This document shows, piece by piece, positions 51,163 through 61,542 of a DNA stretch of 64,000 bases; position 1 is the stretch's first letter, and every line of letters begins with the position of its first letter. The stretch is taken from positions 124,001 to 188,000 of the forward strand of contig NZ_MRBS01000007.1 of the NCBI RefSeq assembly GCF_001922585.1, written 5' to 3'. Source of the DNA: Pantoea sp. 1.19 (GTDB lineage: Bacteria > Pseudomonadota > Gammaproteobacteria > Enterobacterales > Enterobacteriaceae). Under the pieces are notes generated by a model, which searched no databases, was not told the origin of the DNA, and saw only the letters and a list, made by a program, of their open reading frames with translations. Both the position numbers and the translations under genes were made by a program.

Positions 51163-51435
51163 TCACTCTTCGTCAAATCCGGCGTTGAACAGCTCGATGA
51201 CCGCAGCCAGCGCTTCGCGCTCCTGCGGCCCGCTGGCCTCCACTTCAATGTGTCCGCCTTTGGCCGAATCGAGCATCAGCAGCGCAATCACGCTGCTGGC
51301 TTCCGCTTCGGTGCCGGCCTCATTGCGCAGCAGGACTTCCGCATCAAAGCTTTGTACCAGCTCGAACAGCTTCATCGCCGGACGGGCGTGCATCCCCAGC
51401 TTATTTTGAATTTCGACGGTCTGTTTAACGGTCAT
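51163..51435 (-). CDS. npr: Nitrogen-PTS phosphocarrier protein NPr
   Basis: HPr-like phosphocarrier between EI-Ntr (PtsP) and EIIA-Ntr (PtsN). 90 aa, as in E. coli (also called ptsO). Phosphorylated histidine His16 in [10 protein letters not shown], and a conserved serine region [14 protein letters not shown]. Its ATG overlaps the rapZ stop by 4 nt (ATGA), so translation is coupled. Last gene of the long rpoN operon. Confidence 0.98.
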   Translation of the reverse strand: MTVKQTVEIQNKLGMHARPAMKLFELVQSFDAEVLLRNEAGTEAEASSVIALLMLDSAKGGHIEVEASGPQEREALAAVIELFNAGFDEE

Positions 51436-52286
51436 GATTTACGTTTTTCCAGCGTGCGATGCCGCGACTGTACATTTTTTCCGCGTGAGCGGAAGTAGTC
51501 GGCCAGCTGCTCGGCGATGTAGACCGAACGGTGCTTGCCGCCGGTGCAGCCAATGGCCACCGTCAGGTAGCTGCGGTTGTTGGTCTCCAGCATTGGCAGC
51601 CACAGTTCGAGATAGCTGCGCGTCTGGTAGATAAAATTGTGCACTTCAGTGTGGCGGTCCAGAAATGCCGCCACCGGGCGATCGAGGCCGGTCATTGGCC
51701 GCAGTTTAGGATCCCAGTGCGGGTTTGGCAGGAAGCGAACGTCAAACACATAGTCGGCATCAATAGGGATACCGTGCTTGAAGCCAAAGGATTCAAACAC
51801 CATGGTTAGTTCGCGCTCGCGCTTACCCAGCAGGCGGGTACGCAGCATCTCCGCCAGCTCATGCACTGACATCTCGGAAGTGTCGATAATCAGATCGGCC
51901 CGCGAGCGCAGCGGCTCCAGCAGATCGTTCTCTTCATCAATGGCGCTCTCCAGCGACAGGTTTTTGCTGGAGAGCGGATGCAGACGGCGCGTATCGCTAT
52001 AGCGACGAATCAGCGTATTTCGGTCGGCGTCGAGGAACAGCAGCTGCGGTGAGAAGCTGCCGGGCAGGCTCGTAAGGGCGGTCTCCAGCACTTCGGGCGT
52101 TTCCGGCATATTCCGTACGTCGATGCTGACTGCCGCGGAGATCTGCCGCTCCGCCAGCGAATTAGCCAGCGCCGGTAGCAGCGCCACCGGCAGGTTATCC
52201 ACGCAGTAGAATCCCATATCCTCCAGCGCCCGCAGGGCGACGGATTTACCCGATCCTGAACGTCCGCTGACAATCATCAGCACCAT
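51432..52286 (-). CDS. rapZ: RNase adaptor protein RapZ
   Basis: Binds the sRNA GlmZ and presents it to RNase E, controlling glucosamine-6-phosphate synthase; also senses glucosamine-6-phosphate. 284 aa, as in E. coli. N-terminal Walker [16 protein letters not shown], and the C-terminal RNA-binding domain with [17 protein letters not shown] and a basic tail ([12 protein letters not shown]). Between ptsN and npr as in E. coli. Confidence 0.98.
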   Translation of the reverse strand: MVLMIVSGRSGSGKSVALRALEDMGFYCVDNLPVALLPALANSLAERQISAAVSIDVRNMPETPEVLETALTSLPGSFSPQLLFLDADRNTLIRRYSDTRRLHPLSSKNLSLESAIDEENDLLEPLRSRADLIIDTSEMSVHELAEMLRTRLLGKRERELTMVFESFGFKHGIPIDADYVFDVRFLPNPHWDPKLRPMTGLDRPVAAFLDRHTEVHNFIYQTRSYLELWLPMLETNNRSYLTVAIGCTGGKHRSVYIAEQLADYFRSRGKNVQSRHRTLEKRKS

Positions 52287-52325
52287 CTGTACTCTCTCCT
52301 GATTCTCACCGGTGACGAGGCGATT

Positions 52326-52808
52326 TTAGCGCTCTTCATCCTGGGAGGCGGTAATAATCGCATACAGCTCGTCATCACTTTGCGCATTACGCAGGCGGCG
52401 ACAGATGCTTTTATCGGCCAGGCGTTTGGCAACCAGCGACAGGGTATGCAGATGGGTTTTGCACTGATCGGCCGGAACCAGCAGCGCGAACAACAGATCC
52501 ACCGGCTGATTATCAATGGCGTCGAAGGCGATTGGCTGCTCAAGGTGAATGAACACGCCGACCGCGCGCAGCGTATCTTCCTCCAGCTTGCCATGAGGAA
52601 TGGCGATGCCGTTGCCAATGCCGGTGCTTCCCATTTTTTCCCGCGTCAGCAGGGCCTCAAAAATCGTCTGGTAGGGCAGGTTGAGCGCTTTTGCCGCCTG
52701 CTCGCTGATGATTTCCAGCGCCCGTTTCTTGCTCTGACAGTGTACGTTATTACGCGTACAGTCGGGACTGAGCACCGTGCTCAGTTCCAGTGTATGATCG
52801 TTATTCAT
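52326..52808 (-). CDS. ptsN: Nitrogen regulatory IIA protein PtsN
   Basis: EIIA-Ntr, terminal acceptor of the nitrogen PTS, which regulates potassium transport and other targets according to its phosphorylation. 160 aa (E. coli 163). Phospho-histidine His72 in GIAIPHGKLEED. 39 bp upstream of rapZ. Confidence 0.97.
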   Translation of the reverse strand: MNNDHTLELSTVLSPDCTRNNVHCQSKKRALEIISEQAAKALNLPYQTIFEALLTREKMGSTGIGNGIAIPHGKLEEDTLRAVGVFIHLEQPIAFDAIDNQPVDLLFALLVPADQCKTHLHTLSLVAKRLADKSICRRLRNAQSDDELYAIITASQDEER

Positions 52809-52910
52809 AGGATTTCACTTGGTTTTTCACCGCTATTCACCGGTAAAAGTTAACGGCCCGCTTCTGTCGATAACGAGCCGTCAACGCTGTTTACCCGGGG
52901 GTGGTAAATA

Positions 52911-53201
52911 TTAGTGTTGTTTCAATTTCTCTTTGTGTTTCTTTAATTGTGCAGCCAGTTTATCTATCAGGCCGTCAATTGCCGCGTACATGTCCTTCTC
53001 CTGCGTCGAAGAGGCATGCAACTCACCACCGTTGACGTGAAGGGTGGCATCCGCCACATGATTCACTTTTTCGACGCTAAGCACAACGTGTACCTGGTTA
53101 ATATGGACAAAGTACTGTTCGAGCTTGGCGAACTTTTCGTTGAGGAAATCACGCAGTGCCGGGGTAATTTCAACATTTTTTCCAGTGATGTTCAGCTGCA
53201 T
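52911..53201 (-). CDS. hpf: Ribosome hibernation promoting factor HPF
   Basis: Binds the 30S decoding region and promotes 100S ribosome dimers in stationary phase. 96 aa (E. coli 95), the short HPF type. MQLNITGKNVEITPALRDFL with a conserved DATLHVNGGELHAS core. I choose ATG 53201, which has AAGGA upstream and matches E. coli. An ATG at 53225 overlaps the rpoN stop as ATGA and would add eight residues, but lacks a good Shine-Dalgarno sequence. Confidence 0.96.
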   Translation of the reverse strand: MQLNITGKNVEITPALRDFLNEKFAKLEQYFVHINQVHVVLSVEKVNHVADATLHVNGGELHASSTQEKDMYAAIDGLIDKLAAQLKKHKEKLKQH

Positions 53202-53221
53202 ACTCGCTTCCTTATGTTCAG

Positions 53222-54655
53222 TCATACCAACTGCTTGCGCTGGTTAGACGGCGGGATGGATAACGACTCGCGGTACTTTGCGACGGTGCGTCTGGCGACG
53301 ATGATTCCCTGTTCAGAAAGCATAGTCGTTAACTTACTGTCGCTCAGCGGCTTGGCGGGATTTTCCGCCGATATCAGCTTTTTCACCAGCGCGCGAATGG
53401 CCGTCGAGGAGGCTTCGCCCCCGCTATCGGTGTTCACGTGGCTGGAGAAGAAATATTTCAGTTCAAAAATGCCGCGCGGGCTGTGCAGATACTTCTGCGT
53501 GGTGACGCGCGAAATGGTCGATTCATGCATGTCGACCGCGCTGGCGATGTCCGCCAGCACCATGGGGCGCATAAACTCCTCGCCCTGCTCAAAGAAAGCC
53601 TGCTGCTGATCGACGATGCAGCGCGTGACTTTCAACAGCGTGTCATTGCGACTCTCAAGGCTTTTAATCAGCCAGCGGGCTTCCTGCAGATTGCTGCGGA
53701 TAAACTGCGAATCGCTTTCGCTGCGCGTGGCGCTGCCGAGTGAAGCATAGTGCTGATTGATTTTCAGTCGCGGTACGCTGTCAGCGTTAAGCTCCACGGT
53801 CCACAGCGCGCCGCTTTTACGCACCAGCACGTCTGGAATCACATATTCAGGTTCACTGGTGTTGACCGACTGACCGGGGCGCGGATCCAGCGACTGAATC
53901 AGCGCCATGGCATTTTTTAGCACCTCTTCTTTCAGGCGAGTCACGCGCATCAGACTGCGGAAATCGTGGTTCGCCAGTAAATCGAGATGTTCACTGACGA
54001 TCAGCCGCGCCTCTTTCAGCATCGGCGCATCGCCCGGAAACTGCGACAGCTGGACCAGCAGGCAGTCGCGCAGGTCGCGGGCGCAAACGCCAATCGGATC
54101 GAAGCGCTGGACGCGCTTAAGCACCGCCTCCACCTCTTCCATTTGCAGGTCATCCTGCCCGATGCCTTCGAGGATCTCTGTCAGCGAGACGGTCAGATAC
54201 CCGGTGTCGTCAACCGCATCGACAATTGCGGTGGCAACCGCCCGATCGGTATCGCTAAACGGCGTCAGCTCAACCTGCCACATCAAATAGTCCTGCAGCG
54301 ACTGAGTGGTTTCGCCCTGATAAACGGGCAGCTCGTCATCGTGATAGTCGGTGGCGGTGCCGGAGGGCGTGCCGGCGGTATAAATCTCGTCCCAGCTGGC
54401 GTCCAGCGGCAGCTCATCGGGCATCTCTTTCTGCTCGAGGGCTTCGCGGGTGTCCAGACCGTCGCTCTCTGTCTGCTCACGGCTGTCCACTTCGTCATGG
54501 AGGTCGGTTTGCTCCAGCAGAGGATTGCTTTCCAGCGCCAGCTGTATTTCCTGCTGAAGCTCCAGCGTGGAGAGCTGCAGCAGGCGAATGGCCTGCTGCA
54601 GCTGTGGCGTCATGGCGAGCTGTTGGCTCAGCCTGAGTTGCAAACCTTGCTTCAT
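53222..54655 (-). CDS. rpoN: RNA polymerase sigma-54 factor
   Basis: Sigma factor for -24/-12 promoters, needing enhancer-binding ATPases. 477 aa, as in E. coli. Glutamine-rich region I ([20 protein letters not shown]), acidic region II (about 60-110), core-binding and helix-turn-helix region ([15 protein letters not shown]), and the RpoN box [10 protein letters not shown] near the C-terminus. 48 bp after lptB. A candidate target promoter lies in this same window upstream of yhdW. Confidence 0.99.
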   Translation of the reverse strand: MKQGLQLRLSQQLAMTPQLQQAIRLLQLSTLELQQEIQLALESNPLLEQTDLHDEVDSREQTESDGLDTREALEQKEMPDELPLDASWDEIYTAGTPSGTATDYHDDELPVYQGETTQSLQDYLMWQVELTPFSDTDRAVATAIVDAVDDTGYLTVSLTEILEGIGQDDLQMEEVEAVLKRVQRFDPIGVCARDLRDCLLVQLSQFPGDAPMLKEARLIVSEHLDLLANHDFRSLMRVTRLKEEVLKNAMALIQSLDPRPGQSVNTSEPEYVIPDVLVRKSGALWTVELNADSVPRLKINQHYASLGSATRSESDSQFIRSNLQEARWLIKSLESRNDTLLKVTRCIVDQQQAFFEQGEEFMRPMVLADIASAVDMHESTISRVTTQKYLHSPRGIFELKYFFSSHVNTDSGGEASSTAIRALVKKLISAENPAKPLSDSKLTTMLSEQGIIVARRTVAKYRESLSIPPSNQRKQLV

Positions 54656-54703
54656 ATTCAGCGTACAGCATCCTCAAATGGCACGGCGATCTCAGCCACC
54701 TTA

Positions 54704-55429
54704 TCAGAGTCTGAACTCTTCACCCAGGTAAACTCGCTTAACTTGCTCATCAGCCAAAATCTCTTCCGGTGTGCCGTGAGCAATCATATGCCCCTGACTG
54801 ACGATATAGGCGCGTTCGCAGACCGCGAGGGTTTCCCGCACGTTATGGTCGGTAATCAACACGCCCAGGCCGCTGTCGCGCAGGTGCTCAATGATCTTTT
54901 TGATGTCGATAACTGAGATCGGGTCGACCCCGGCAAAGGGTTCATCCAGCAGAATAAATTTTGGGTTCGCAGCCAGCGCGCGGGCAATTTCCACCCGGCG
55001 GCGCTCGCCGCCCGATAGCGACTGGCCCAGGCTGTTACGCAGGTGTCCGATATGGAACTCTTCCATCAGTTCGTTGGCGCGATCGGTGCGCTGCTCGGCG
55101 GTGAGATCGTCGCGAATTTGCAGCACCGCCATCAGATTATCGAACACGCTCAGGCGGCGGAAAATGGAGGCCTCTTGTGGCAGATAGCCAATGCCGCGGC
55201 GGGCCCTGGCGTGCAGCGGCAGGATACTGATGTCTTCGTCATCGATCACGATGCGCCCGGCATCGCGCGGGACAATGCCGACCACCATATAAAAGGTTGT
55301 CGTTTTACCCGCCCCGTTGGGGCCCAGCAGGCCGACAATCTCGCCGGATTTGACCTGCAGACTGACATCTTCCACTACGCGGCGGCCTTTGTAGGCTTTC
55401 GCCAGGTTTTCAGCGATTAACATTGCCAT
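54704..55429 (-). CDS. lptB: LPS export ABC transporter ATPase LptB
   Basis: ATPase that powers LptFG to extract LPS and push it along the LptC-LptA bridge. 241 aa, as in E. coli. Walker [14 protein letters not shown], signature [15 protein letters not shown], Walker [13 protein letters not shown] and the switch histidine in [10 protein letters not shown]. 5 bp after lptA. Confidence 0.99.
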   Translation of the reverse strand: MAMLIAENLAKAYKGRRVVEDVSLQVKSGEIVGLLGPNGAGKTTTFYMVVGIVPRDAGRIVIDDEDISILPLHARARRGIGYLPQEASIFRRLSVFDNLMAVLQIRDDLTAEQRTDRANELMEEFHIGHLRNSLGQSLSGGERRRVEIARALAANPKFILLDEPFAGVDPISVIDIKKIIEHLRDSGLGVLITDHNVRETLAVCERAYIVSQGHMIAHGTPEEILADEQVKRVYLGEEFRL

Positions 55430-55434
55430 AGGGA

Positions 55435-55983
55435 TCAGTTACTCTTTTTTTGTCCGTTGTTGCCTTTATCCTGCAACTGCGACGGCACCAGAACCGTGGT
55501 CACGCGCTTACCGCTGCCGCTGCTGAATGCCTGCATTTTCTGCTCTTTCACCAGATAGGTGATGCGATCGCCTTTCACATTGCTGTCCAGCTGCTCGAGG
55601 AACGCATCGCCGGTCAGCTCGACCAGATCTTTAGCCAGCTCGTAGTGCATCTTCTGGGCGTGGCCCTGCACCGGTTTGCCGTTATCTTGCATCTGGTAGA
55701 AGGTCGCGGGGGTACCGTAAGCGTCGACAATGGTCTTATTGCTGTCCCCGCCCGGACGGGTGACCACCACCTTATTGGCGGTAATTTTAATCGACCCCTG
55801 GGTGATGACCACGTTACCGGTGAAGGTCGCAACGTTGCCATTCATGTCCAGCGCCTGGTTTTCAGAGGTGACGCTGACCGGTTTTTCTGAATCGCCGGTC
55901 AGCGCCAGGGCAGGCAGCGCGGCGGTGAACAGCGCACTGACCAGCAGTAAATTAAGGCTGTTTTTGTTCATTTTGAATTTCAT
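55435..55983 (-). CDS. lptA: LPS transport periplasmic protein LptA
   Basis: Periplasmic bridge protein that carries LPS between LptC and LptD. 182 aa (E. coli 185). Signal peptide with ALA near residue 27, then the beta-jellyroll ([40 protein letters not shown]). Start ATG 55983 lies inside the end of lptC, an overlap of 32 nt, so translation is linked. Confidence 0.97.
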   Translation of the reverse strand: MKFKMNKNSLNLLLVSALFTAALPALALTGDSEKPVSVTSENQALDMNGNVATFTGNVVITQGSIKITANKVVVTRPGGDSNKTIVDAYGTPATFYQMQDNGKPVQGHAQKMHYELAKDLVELTGDAFLEQLDSNVKGDRITYLVKEQKMQAFSSGSGKRVTTVLVPSQLQDKGNNGQKKSN

Positions 55984-56530
55984 ATGAGGTCTGCACCTTC
56001 TCAATCAGCTCGGCGGTTTTATTCCGTAAATTGCCACGCATTTTCATGCCTGTCGCGTTAAAACTGGTGCCCGTCAGGATCACCCGATCGTTGGAGGTGA
56101 CGTCCTGCGTGATCAGATTCACCTGCGCATTATCGGTTTGCATCCGCCGAAGCTGAGCATCCTGCGTTAAGGCATTCACTTCCACATGCCCGTACAGATA
56201 CAGCATGCGGTCTTGGGTCAGCTTGGCTTTATCCGCACGCACTGACCAGGTAGGCACTTTGTTTTCATCGTACGTGGTCATCACCGGCAGGGTAAACCAG
56301 CTCAGCTCCTCATCCGAGAAATACTCGACTTTCTCTGCGACCAGTTTATAACTCAGGGCCCCTTCCGGGTTATACACCGCGGTCTGCGCCTGATCGCTGA
56401 TATAGGTAGGTTCGCCCGTCTGCGGGCCGCGGGGACGGCTGTCGTCGCCGTCGCCGGTCAGGTTCCACCCGATCAGCACCAGCGCCACCAGGCCCAACAA
56501 TAGCGTGATCCACCGTCTGGATTTACTCAT
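55952..56530 (-). CDS. lptC: LPS export protein LptC
   Basis: Bitopic inner-membrane protein that receives LPS from LptBFG and hands it to LptA. 192 aa (E. coli 191). One membrane helix (about residues 7-25) and a periplasmic jellyroll (YFSDEELSWFTLPVMTTYDE, MLYLYGHVEVNAL). Its start overlaps the kdsC stop by 4 nt. Confidence 0.97.
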   Translation of the reverse strand: MSKSRRWITLLLGLVALVLIGWNLTGDGDDSRPRGPQTGEPTYISDQAQTAVYNPEGALSYKLVAEKVEYFSDEELSWFTLPVMTTYDENKVPTWSVRADKAKLTQDRMLYLYGHVEVNALTQDAQLRRMQTDNAQVNLITQDVTSNDRVILTGTSFNATGMKMRGNLRNKTAELIEKVQTSYEIQNEQKQP

Positions 56531-57096
56531 ACCGACTGCCCTTTGGCATCCTCAAATTTATCCTGCGCGATCAGAATCAGATCGCAAATTTCCCGCACCG
56601 CACCGCGTCCACCGGCAAGGCGAGTGACGTAGTCCGCACGCTGCAGCAGCAGGGGATGCGCATCAGCCACCGCAACGCTGAGCCCGATTTGCGCCATGAC
56701 CGGCCAGTCAATCAGATCGTCACCAATGTAGGCGACCTGCTCAGGGGACAGGGACAGTTTATCCAGAAGTTCACGGAAGGCCAGTACCTTATCTGACTGC
56801 CCCTGGTAAAGATGCGTAATACCGAGCGTATGGCAGCGATCTTCCAGCAGTTTGGCCTGCCGTCCGGTGATAATAGCCACGTCTGTGCCGCTGGTCAGCA
56901 GGCAGCGGATGCCGTAGCCATCACGCACGTTAAACGCCTTCAGCTCTTCACCGCTGTTGCCCATGTAAATCAGCCCATCGGACATGACGCCATCCACGTC
57001 GCAAATCAGCAGCCGCACCGCGGCGGCCTTCTGCATTACGCTCTCATCGACAGGGCCGTAGCAGGTCATGCGGCCGGCCGGTTGCTCAGTTATCAT
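56527..57096 (-). CDS. kdsC: KDO 8-phosphate phosphatase
   Basis: HAD phosphatase that removes the phosphate from 3-deoxy-D-manno-octulosonate 8-phosphate in LPS core synthesis. 189 aa (E. coli 188). Catalytic aspartates Asp33 and Asp35 in CDVDGVMSDG, IITGRQAKLLEDRC, and the metal loop YIGDDLIDWPVM. The C-terminal tail GGRGAVREICDLIL closes the neighbouring active site in the tetramer. Confidence 0.98.
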   Translation of the reverse strand: MITEQPAGRMTCYGPVDESVMQKAAAVRLLICDVDGVMSDGLIYMGNSGEELKAFNVRDGYGIRCLLTSGTDVAIITGRQAKLLEDRCHTLGITHLYQGQSDKVLAFRELLDKLSLSPEQVAYIGDDLIDWPVMAQIGLSVAVADAHPLLLQRADYVTRLAGGRGAVREICDLILIAQDKFEDAKGQSV

Positions 57097-57110
57097 TGTT
57101 TGTTTCCTGA

Positions 57111-58094
57111 TTAAACTACGCCTGCGCGCAGCATGTCATGCATATGGACCACGCCCACGACCCGCTCGCCTTCGGCCACCAGCACGGCGGTAATGTGCTT
57201 TGATTCCATCACGTTCAACGCATCGACCGCCAGCATCGACGGCGGCACGCGAATACCGCCGCGGGTCATGACCTGGCCGATGGTGGCGCGCTGGAAGTCG
57301 ATCCCCATATCAAACACCCGACGCAGATCGCCATCGGTAAAGATCCCCTCAATGCGATCATTATCATCGCAAATGACCGTCAGACCGAGATTTTTGCGGG
57401 TAATTTCCAGCAGCGCATCGCGCAGGCTGGCCGCGGGGCCCACGCGGGGAATGGCGGCGCCGGCGTGCATAATATCAGAGACGCGCAGCAGCAGCTTGCG
57501 TCCGAGCGCACCGCCCGGATGCGACAGGGCAAAATCCTGTGCGGAGAAGCCGCGCGCCTGCAGCAGGGCCACCGCCAGCGCATCGCCCATCGCCAGCGTG
57601 GCGGTGGTGCTGGTGGTTGGTGCGAGGCCCAGCGGACAGGCCTCCTGCGGTACGTGAATGCAAAGATGAATATCGGCGGCGCGTCCCATCGCGCTCTCCG
57701 GACGTCCGGTCATACAGATCAGCCGCACATGCAGCCGTTTTAATACCGGGATAAGAGCCAGGATTTCGCCGGACTCGCCGGAATTGGAAATGGCTATCAC
57801 GATGTCATGGGGACTGACCATGCCCAGATCCCCGTGGCTGGCCTCACCGGGATGAACAAAAAATGCCGGGGTGCCGGTGCTGGCAAACGTGGCTGCCATC
57901 TTCCGACCAATATGGCCGGATTTCCCCATGCCCATTACCACCACTTTGCCGCTGCAGGCCAGGATGGCGCGGCAGGCATCAGAGAAATCCTCATTGATAT
58001 ACTGATCCAACTGCGCCAGGCCTTCACGCTCGATATGCAACACCGCTTTACCGGCCTGCTGGAAATCAAAGTCGTCAGGAGAGGGCTGTGTCAT
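57111..58094 (-). CDS. kdsD: D-arabinose 5-phosphate isomerase KdsD
   Basis: Converts ribulose 5-phosphate to arabinose 5-phosphate, the first step towards KDO. 327 aa (E. coli 328). An N-terminal SIS sugar-isomerase domain (GMGKSGHIGRKMAATFASTG, HPGEASHGDLGM, ISNSGESGEI) is followed by two CBS domains (about 210-265 and 275-325). 15 bp after yrbG. Confidence 0.98.
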   Translation of the reverse strand: MTQPSPDDFDFQQAGKAVLHIEREGLAQLDQYINEDFSDACRAILACSGKVVVMGMGKSGHIGRKMAATFASTGTPAFFVHPGEASHGDLGMVSPHDIVIAISNSGESGEILALIPVLKRLHVRLICMTGRPESAMGRAADIHLCIHVPQEACPLGLAPTTSTTATLAMGDALAVALLQARGFSAQDFALSHPGGALGRKLLLRVSDIMHAGAAIPRVGPAASLRDALLEITRKNLGLTVICDDNDRIEGIFTDGDLRRVFDMGIDFQRATIGQVMTRGGIRVPPSMLAVDALNVMESKHITAVLVAEGERVVGVVHMHDMLRAGVV

Positions 58095-58109
58095 CGTAGA
58101 GTTCCTTGT

Positions 58110-59087
58110 TCAGAAAGTGGCGGCGGGGTCAATCAATACCCAGCCAAACCAGGCGATGAAGCCGCCGACCAGCAGCACGCCGGCAAGGCGTCCAATTCGG
58201 CGATGTCGGGATAAACAGAGCAGGGCAAACAGGGCGCTGATGCCCAGCATGACCCAATAGTCGCGGGCAAAGGCGTGCTCATCGATGCTGCCGGGGGAGA
58301 CCAGCGCCGGCAGCGCCAGCACGATGGCTAAGTTAAAGATGTTGGCGCCAATCAGATTCCCGATGGCGATATCATCCTCTCCCTTCAGCGCACCGGCGAT
58401 CACCGTCGCCAGCTCCGGCAGGCTGGTACCTATTGCCACCAGCGTTAGCCCGACCACCAGCTCGCTCATGCCAAAATAATCGGCGATAGCGGTGGCGTTG
58501 TCGATCACCATCCGGGTCGACATCGGCAGCAGAATCAGCGCCACCGCCAGCCAGAGGAAAGCCACAGTGCTGCCGCTATCGTCGCGCGGCAGCTCCGCCA
58601 GCTGCTCTTTCACCAGCGGATCCCGATCCGTTTCCCCGCCGCGGCGCGCCAGTTTGATGATTGCCAGCAGATAGCCCAGCGCCAGCGCCGCCAGCAGTGC
58701 ACCATCCCAGCGGCTCAGCTGATTGTTATACAGCGCGATGCCGCACAGCAGAGTAACCAGCAGCAGCAGCGGCAGTTCGCGACGCAGCAAATTCGAATGG
58801 ACGGTGAGCGGATGCAGCAGCGCCGCGCCGCCGAGGATCAGCATCAGGTTAGTGATGTTAGACCCGATGGCGGTACCCACCGCCAGATCCACCTGCCCCT
58901 GCAGCGAGGCGGAGAAGGCTATAATCATCTCCGGCAGCGAGGTGCCGATGCTGACCACCGTCAGCCCAATCAACAGGGGCGGAAGACCCAGCCGGCGGCT
59001 AAGAAGGGCGGCACTGAACACCAGACGATCGGCCCCGTACACCAGCAGCAGGAAACCGATGATCAACAGTGCAGTAGCTAACAGCAT
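58110..59087 (-). CDS. yrbG: Calcium/sodium:proton antiporter family protein YrbG
   Basis: Inner-membrane CaCA-family exchanger. 325 aa, identical in length to E. coli, with about ten helices in two inverted halves; each half has the alpha-repeat signature GTSLPE (VSIGTSLPEMIIAFSASL and VAIGTSLPELATVIAGAL). The start at 59087 follows AAAGGACG; a longer frame adds about 80 residues with no counterpart. The physiological substrate is not established. Confidence 0.96.
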   Translation of the reverse strand: MLLATALLIIGFLLLVYGADRLVFSAALLSRRLGLPPLLIGLTVVSIGTSLPEMIIAFSASLQGQVDLAVGTAIGSNITNLMLILGGAALLHPLTVHSNLLRRELPLLLLVTLLCGIALYNNQLSRWDGALLAALALGYLLAIIKLARRGGETDRDPLVKEQLAELPRDDSGSTVAFLWLAVALILLPMSTRMVIDNATAIADYFGMSELVVGLTLVAIGTSLPELATVIAGALKGEDDIAIGNLIGANIFNLAIVLALPALVSPGSIDEHAFARDYWVMLGISALFALLCLSRHRRIGRLAGVLLVGGFIAWFGWVLIDPAATF

Positions 59088-59392
59088 GGGACGTCCTTTG
59101 ATCGGGTATACTCGACTTGCCAGCCAGCGTACGCCGCGCATGAAATTTTGATGGCAGTGATTTTGACGACATGACGCGGAAAAGTAAAACAGATGCCGAC
59201 TTTCGCCCCTCGCGCGCAGTAAGTTTCTGTATAAGGTGTACCCTTTATCCAGGATTACGTTAACATCAGCGTATCGGGCTGCCGCGGGTGGCCCGCTGCC
59301 GGAACCGGTGTCGCTTCTCCTGAATCGCCGCATTGCACGGCGGTATCTCCCCGGGCTAACCGGCTTATCTTGATGAAAGTAAAGAGGTTGTT
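59088..59392. other. yrbG-mlaF divergent intergenic region
   Basis: 305 bp between divergent operons. It must hold promoters for both the yrbG-kdsD-lpt unit and mlaFEDCB. A TATAAG element (59231-59236) is a possible plus-strand -10, but I see no matching -35. AAAGAGG precedes the mlaF start. No gene is evident. Confidence 0.45.
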
Positions 59393-60190
59393 ATGAATTT
59401 GGTGGATATTCGCGGCGTGAGTTTTTCACGCGGTAATCGACCGATATTCGAGAATATTTCGCTGACCGTGCCGAAAGGTAAGGTCACCGCTATTATGGGC
59501 CCCTCCGGGATTGGCAAAACCACGCTGCTGCGTCTGATTGGTGGACAGCTGCAGCCGGACGCGGGCGAAATCTGGTTTAACGGCGAGAATATCCCCGCGC
59601 TGTCGCGCACCCGGCTGTATGACGTGCGAAAAAAAATGAGCATGCTGTTTCAGTCTGGCGCGCTGTTCACCGATCTCAACGTTTTCGATAATGTTGCCTG
59701 GCCGCTGCGGGAGCATACCCGCCTGCCCGAGGCGCTGCTGCACAGTACGGTAATGATGAAACTCGAGGCGGTGGGGCTGCGCGGCGCGGCGCGGTTGATG
59801 CCTTCCGAATTGTCCGGCGGCATGGCACGGCGGGCAGCGCTGGCGCGCGCGATTGCGCTGGAGCCCGAGCTTATCATGTTTGACGAGCCGTTTGTCGGAC
59901 AGGATCCGATAACCATGGGCGTGCTGGTGAAGCTGATAGACGAGCTGAACCGTGCGCTGGGGATTACCTGCGTCGTCGTTTCGCACGATGTGCCCGAAGT
60001 GTTGAGTATCGCCGATTACGCCTATATTGTGGCAGACCGCAAAATCGTTGCGCAGGGCTCGGCCAGTGACCTGCGGGAGAACAGCGATCCACGCGTGCGG
60101 CAGTTTATTGATGGCATTGCCGATGGGCCGGTGCCGTTCCGTTTTCCCGCCGGGGACTACCAGCAGGATCTTTTGGGTTCAGGGAGTTAA
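59393..60190 (+). CDS. mlaF: Phospholipid ABC transporter ATPase MlaF
   Basis: ATPase of the Mla system that maintains outer-membrane lipid asymmetry. 265 aa (E. coli 269). Walker [15 protein letters not shown], signature [20 protein letters not shown], Walker [13 protein letters not shown]. It partners MlaE and the STAS protein MlaB. 7 bp before mlaE. Confidence 0.98.
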   Translation: MNLVDIRGVSFSRGNRPIFENISLTVPKGKVTAIMGPSGIGKTTLLRLIGGQLQPDAGEIWFNGENIPALSRTRLYDVRKKMSMLFQSGALFTDLNVFDNVAWPLREHTRLPEALLHSTVMMKLEAVGLRGAARLMPSELSGGMARRAALARAIALEPELIMFDEPFVGQDPITMGVLVKLIDELNRALGITCVVVSHDVPEVLSIADYAYIVADRKIVAQGSASDLRENSDPRVRQFIDGIADGPVPFRFPAGDYQQDLLGSGS

Positions 60191-60197
60191 CAGACAG

Positions 60198-60980
60198 ATG
60201 GTTATTCGTGCGCTCGCAGCGCTGGGACGTCGGGGCATCGACACCTGTACGGCCTTTGGGCGGGCCGGGCTGATGCTGTTCCATGCGCTGGTGGGCAAGC
60301 CGGAGTGGCGCAAGCACTTCCCGCTGCTCATCAGACAGCTGTACAGCGTGGGGGTCCTCTCCCTGCTGATTATCGTGGTATCCGGACTGTTTATCGGTAT
60401 GGTGCTCGGGCTTCAGGGCTACCTGGTGCTGACCACCTACAGTGCCGAAAGCAGCCTGGGCATGCTGGTGGCGCTGTCGCTCCTGCGCGAACTGGGGCCG
60501 GTGGTGACCGCGCTGCTGTTCGCCGGACGCGCCGGATCGGCGCTCACGGCAGAAATTGGCCTGATGAAAGCCACCGAACAGCTTTCCAGCATGGAGATGA
60601 TGGCGGTGGATCCGCTGCGCCGGGTGATCTCACCGCGCTTCTGGGCCGGATTTATCAGCATGCCTTTGCTGGCGCTGATCTTCACCGCCGTCGGTATTTT
60701 TGGCGGGGCGGTCGTCGGCGTAGGTTGGAAGGGCATCGACAGCGGCTTTTTCTGGACGGCGATGCAGGGCGCGGTCGATCTGCGGCTGGATATTATCAAC
60801 TGCGTGATTAAAAGCGCCGTGTTCGCGCTGACGGTGACCTGGATTGCGCTGTTTAACGGCTATGATGCCGTCCCGACGTCTGAAGGCATCAGTCGGGCGA
60901 CAACGCGTACCGTGGTGCATTCATCACTGGCGGTACTCGGATTGGATTTTGTGCTGACGGCACTGATGTTTGGGAACTGA
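60198..60980 (+). CDS. mlaE: Phospholipid ABC transporter permease MlaE
   Basis: Inner-membrane permease of the Mla complex. 260 aa, as in E. coli. Hydrophobic helices including [20 protein letters not shown] (one of several); the highly conserved segment [20 protein letters not shown] and the C-terminal [19 protein letters not shown] match E. coli closely. Start ATG 60198; an upstream extension would overlap mlaF. Confidence 0.98.
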   Translation: MVIRALAALGRRGIDTCTAFGRAGLMLFHALVGKPEWRKHFPLLIRQLYSVGVLSLLIIVVSGLFIGMVLGLQGYLVLTTYSAESSLGMLVALSLLRELGPVVTALLFAGRAGSALTAEIGLMKATEQLSSMEMMAVDPLRRVISPRFWAGFISMPLLALIFTAVGIFGGAVVGVGWKGIDSGFFWTAMQGAVDLRLDIINCVIKSAVFALTVTWIALFNGYDAVPTSEGISRATTRTVVHSSLAVLGLDFVLTALMFGN

Positions 60981-60982
60981 GC

Positions 60983-61519
60983 ATGCAAACGAAAAAGAGT
61001 GAAGTTTGGGTGGGGATTTTTATGCTGATGGCGATTGCCGCCATCGTCTTTCTCTGCCTGCGGGTGGCGGACGTAAAATCTTTTGGCACCCGCCCGACCT
61101 GGACGCTGTACGCGACCTTTGACAACATTGGCGGCCTGAAAACCAATTCGCCGGTCAAAATTGGCGGCGTCGTGATTGGCCGCGTGACCGATATCGCGCT
61201 GGACGAGAAGAGCTATCTGCCACGGGTCACCATGGCGATCGACGAACAGTATAATCAATTACCGGACACCAGCTCGCTGGCGATCCGCACCTCCGGCCTG
61301 CTGGGGGAGCAGTACCTGGCGCTGAACGTGGGATTCGACGATCCTGAAATGGGGACGGCGATGCTGAAGGATGGCGATACGCTACGCGATACTAAATCGG
61401 CGATGGTGCTGGAAGATCTGATCGGACAGTTCCTGTACAAGAGCGGCGGCGACGAGGATAACAAGTCGCAGGCCGAATCCGCACCGGACAATGCAGCGCC
61501 GGCTGTCACCGGCCCCTGA
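60983..61519 (+). CDS. mlaD: Mla complex MCE-domain lipid-binding protein MlaD
   Basis: Forms the hexameric MCE ring on the periplasmic face of MlaFEDB through which phospholipids pass. 178 aa (E. coli 183). One N-terminal membrane helix (about residues 8-28) and an MCE domain ([31 protein letters not shown]). The tail is acidic and low in complexity. 2 bp after mlaE. Confidence 0.97.
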   Translation: MQTKKSEVWVGIFMLMAIAAIVFLCLRVADVKSFGTRPTWTLYATFDNIGGLKTNSPVKIGGVVIGRVTDIALDEKSYLPRVTMAIDEQYNQLPDTSSLAIRTSGLLGEQYLALNVGFDDPEMGTAMLKDGDTLRDTKSAMVLEDLIGQFLYKSGGDEDNKSQAESAPDNAAPAVTGP

Positions 61520-61542
61520 TAGCGGTAATAAGAGGAAATAGC

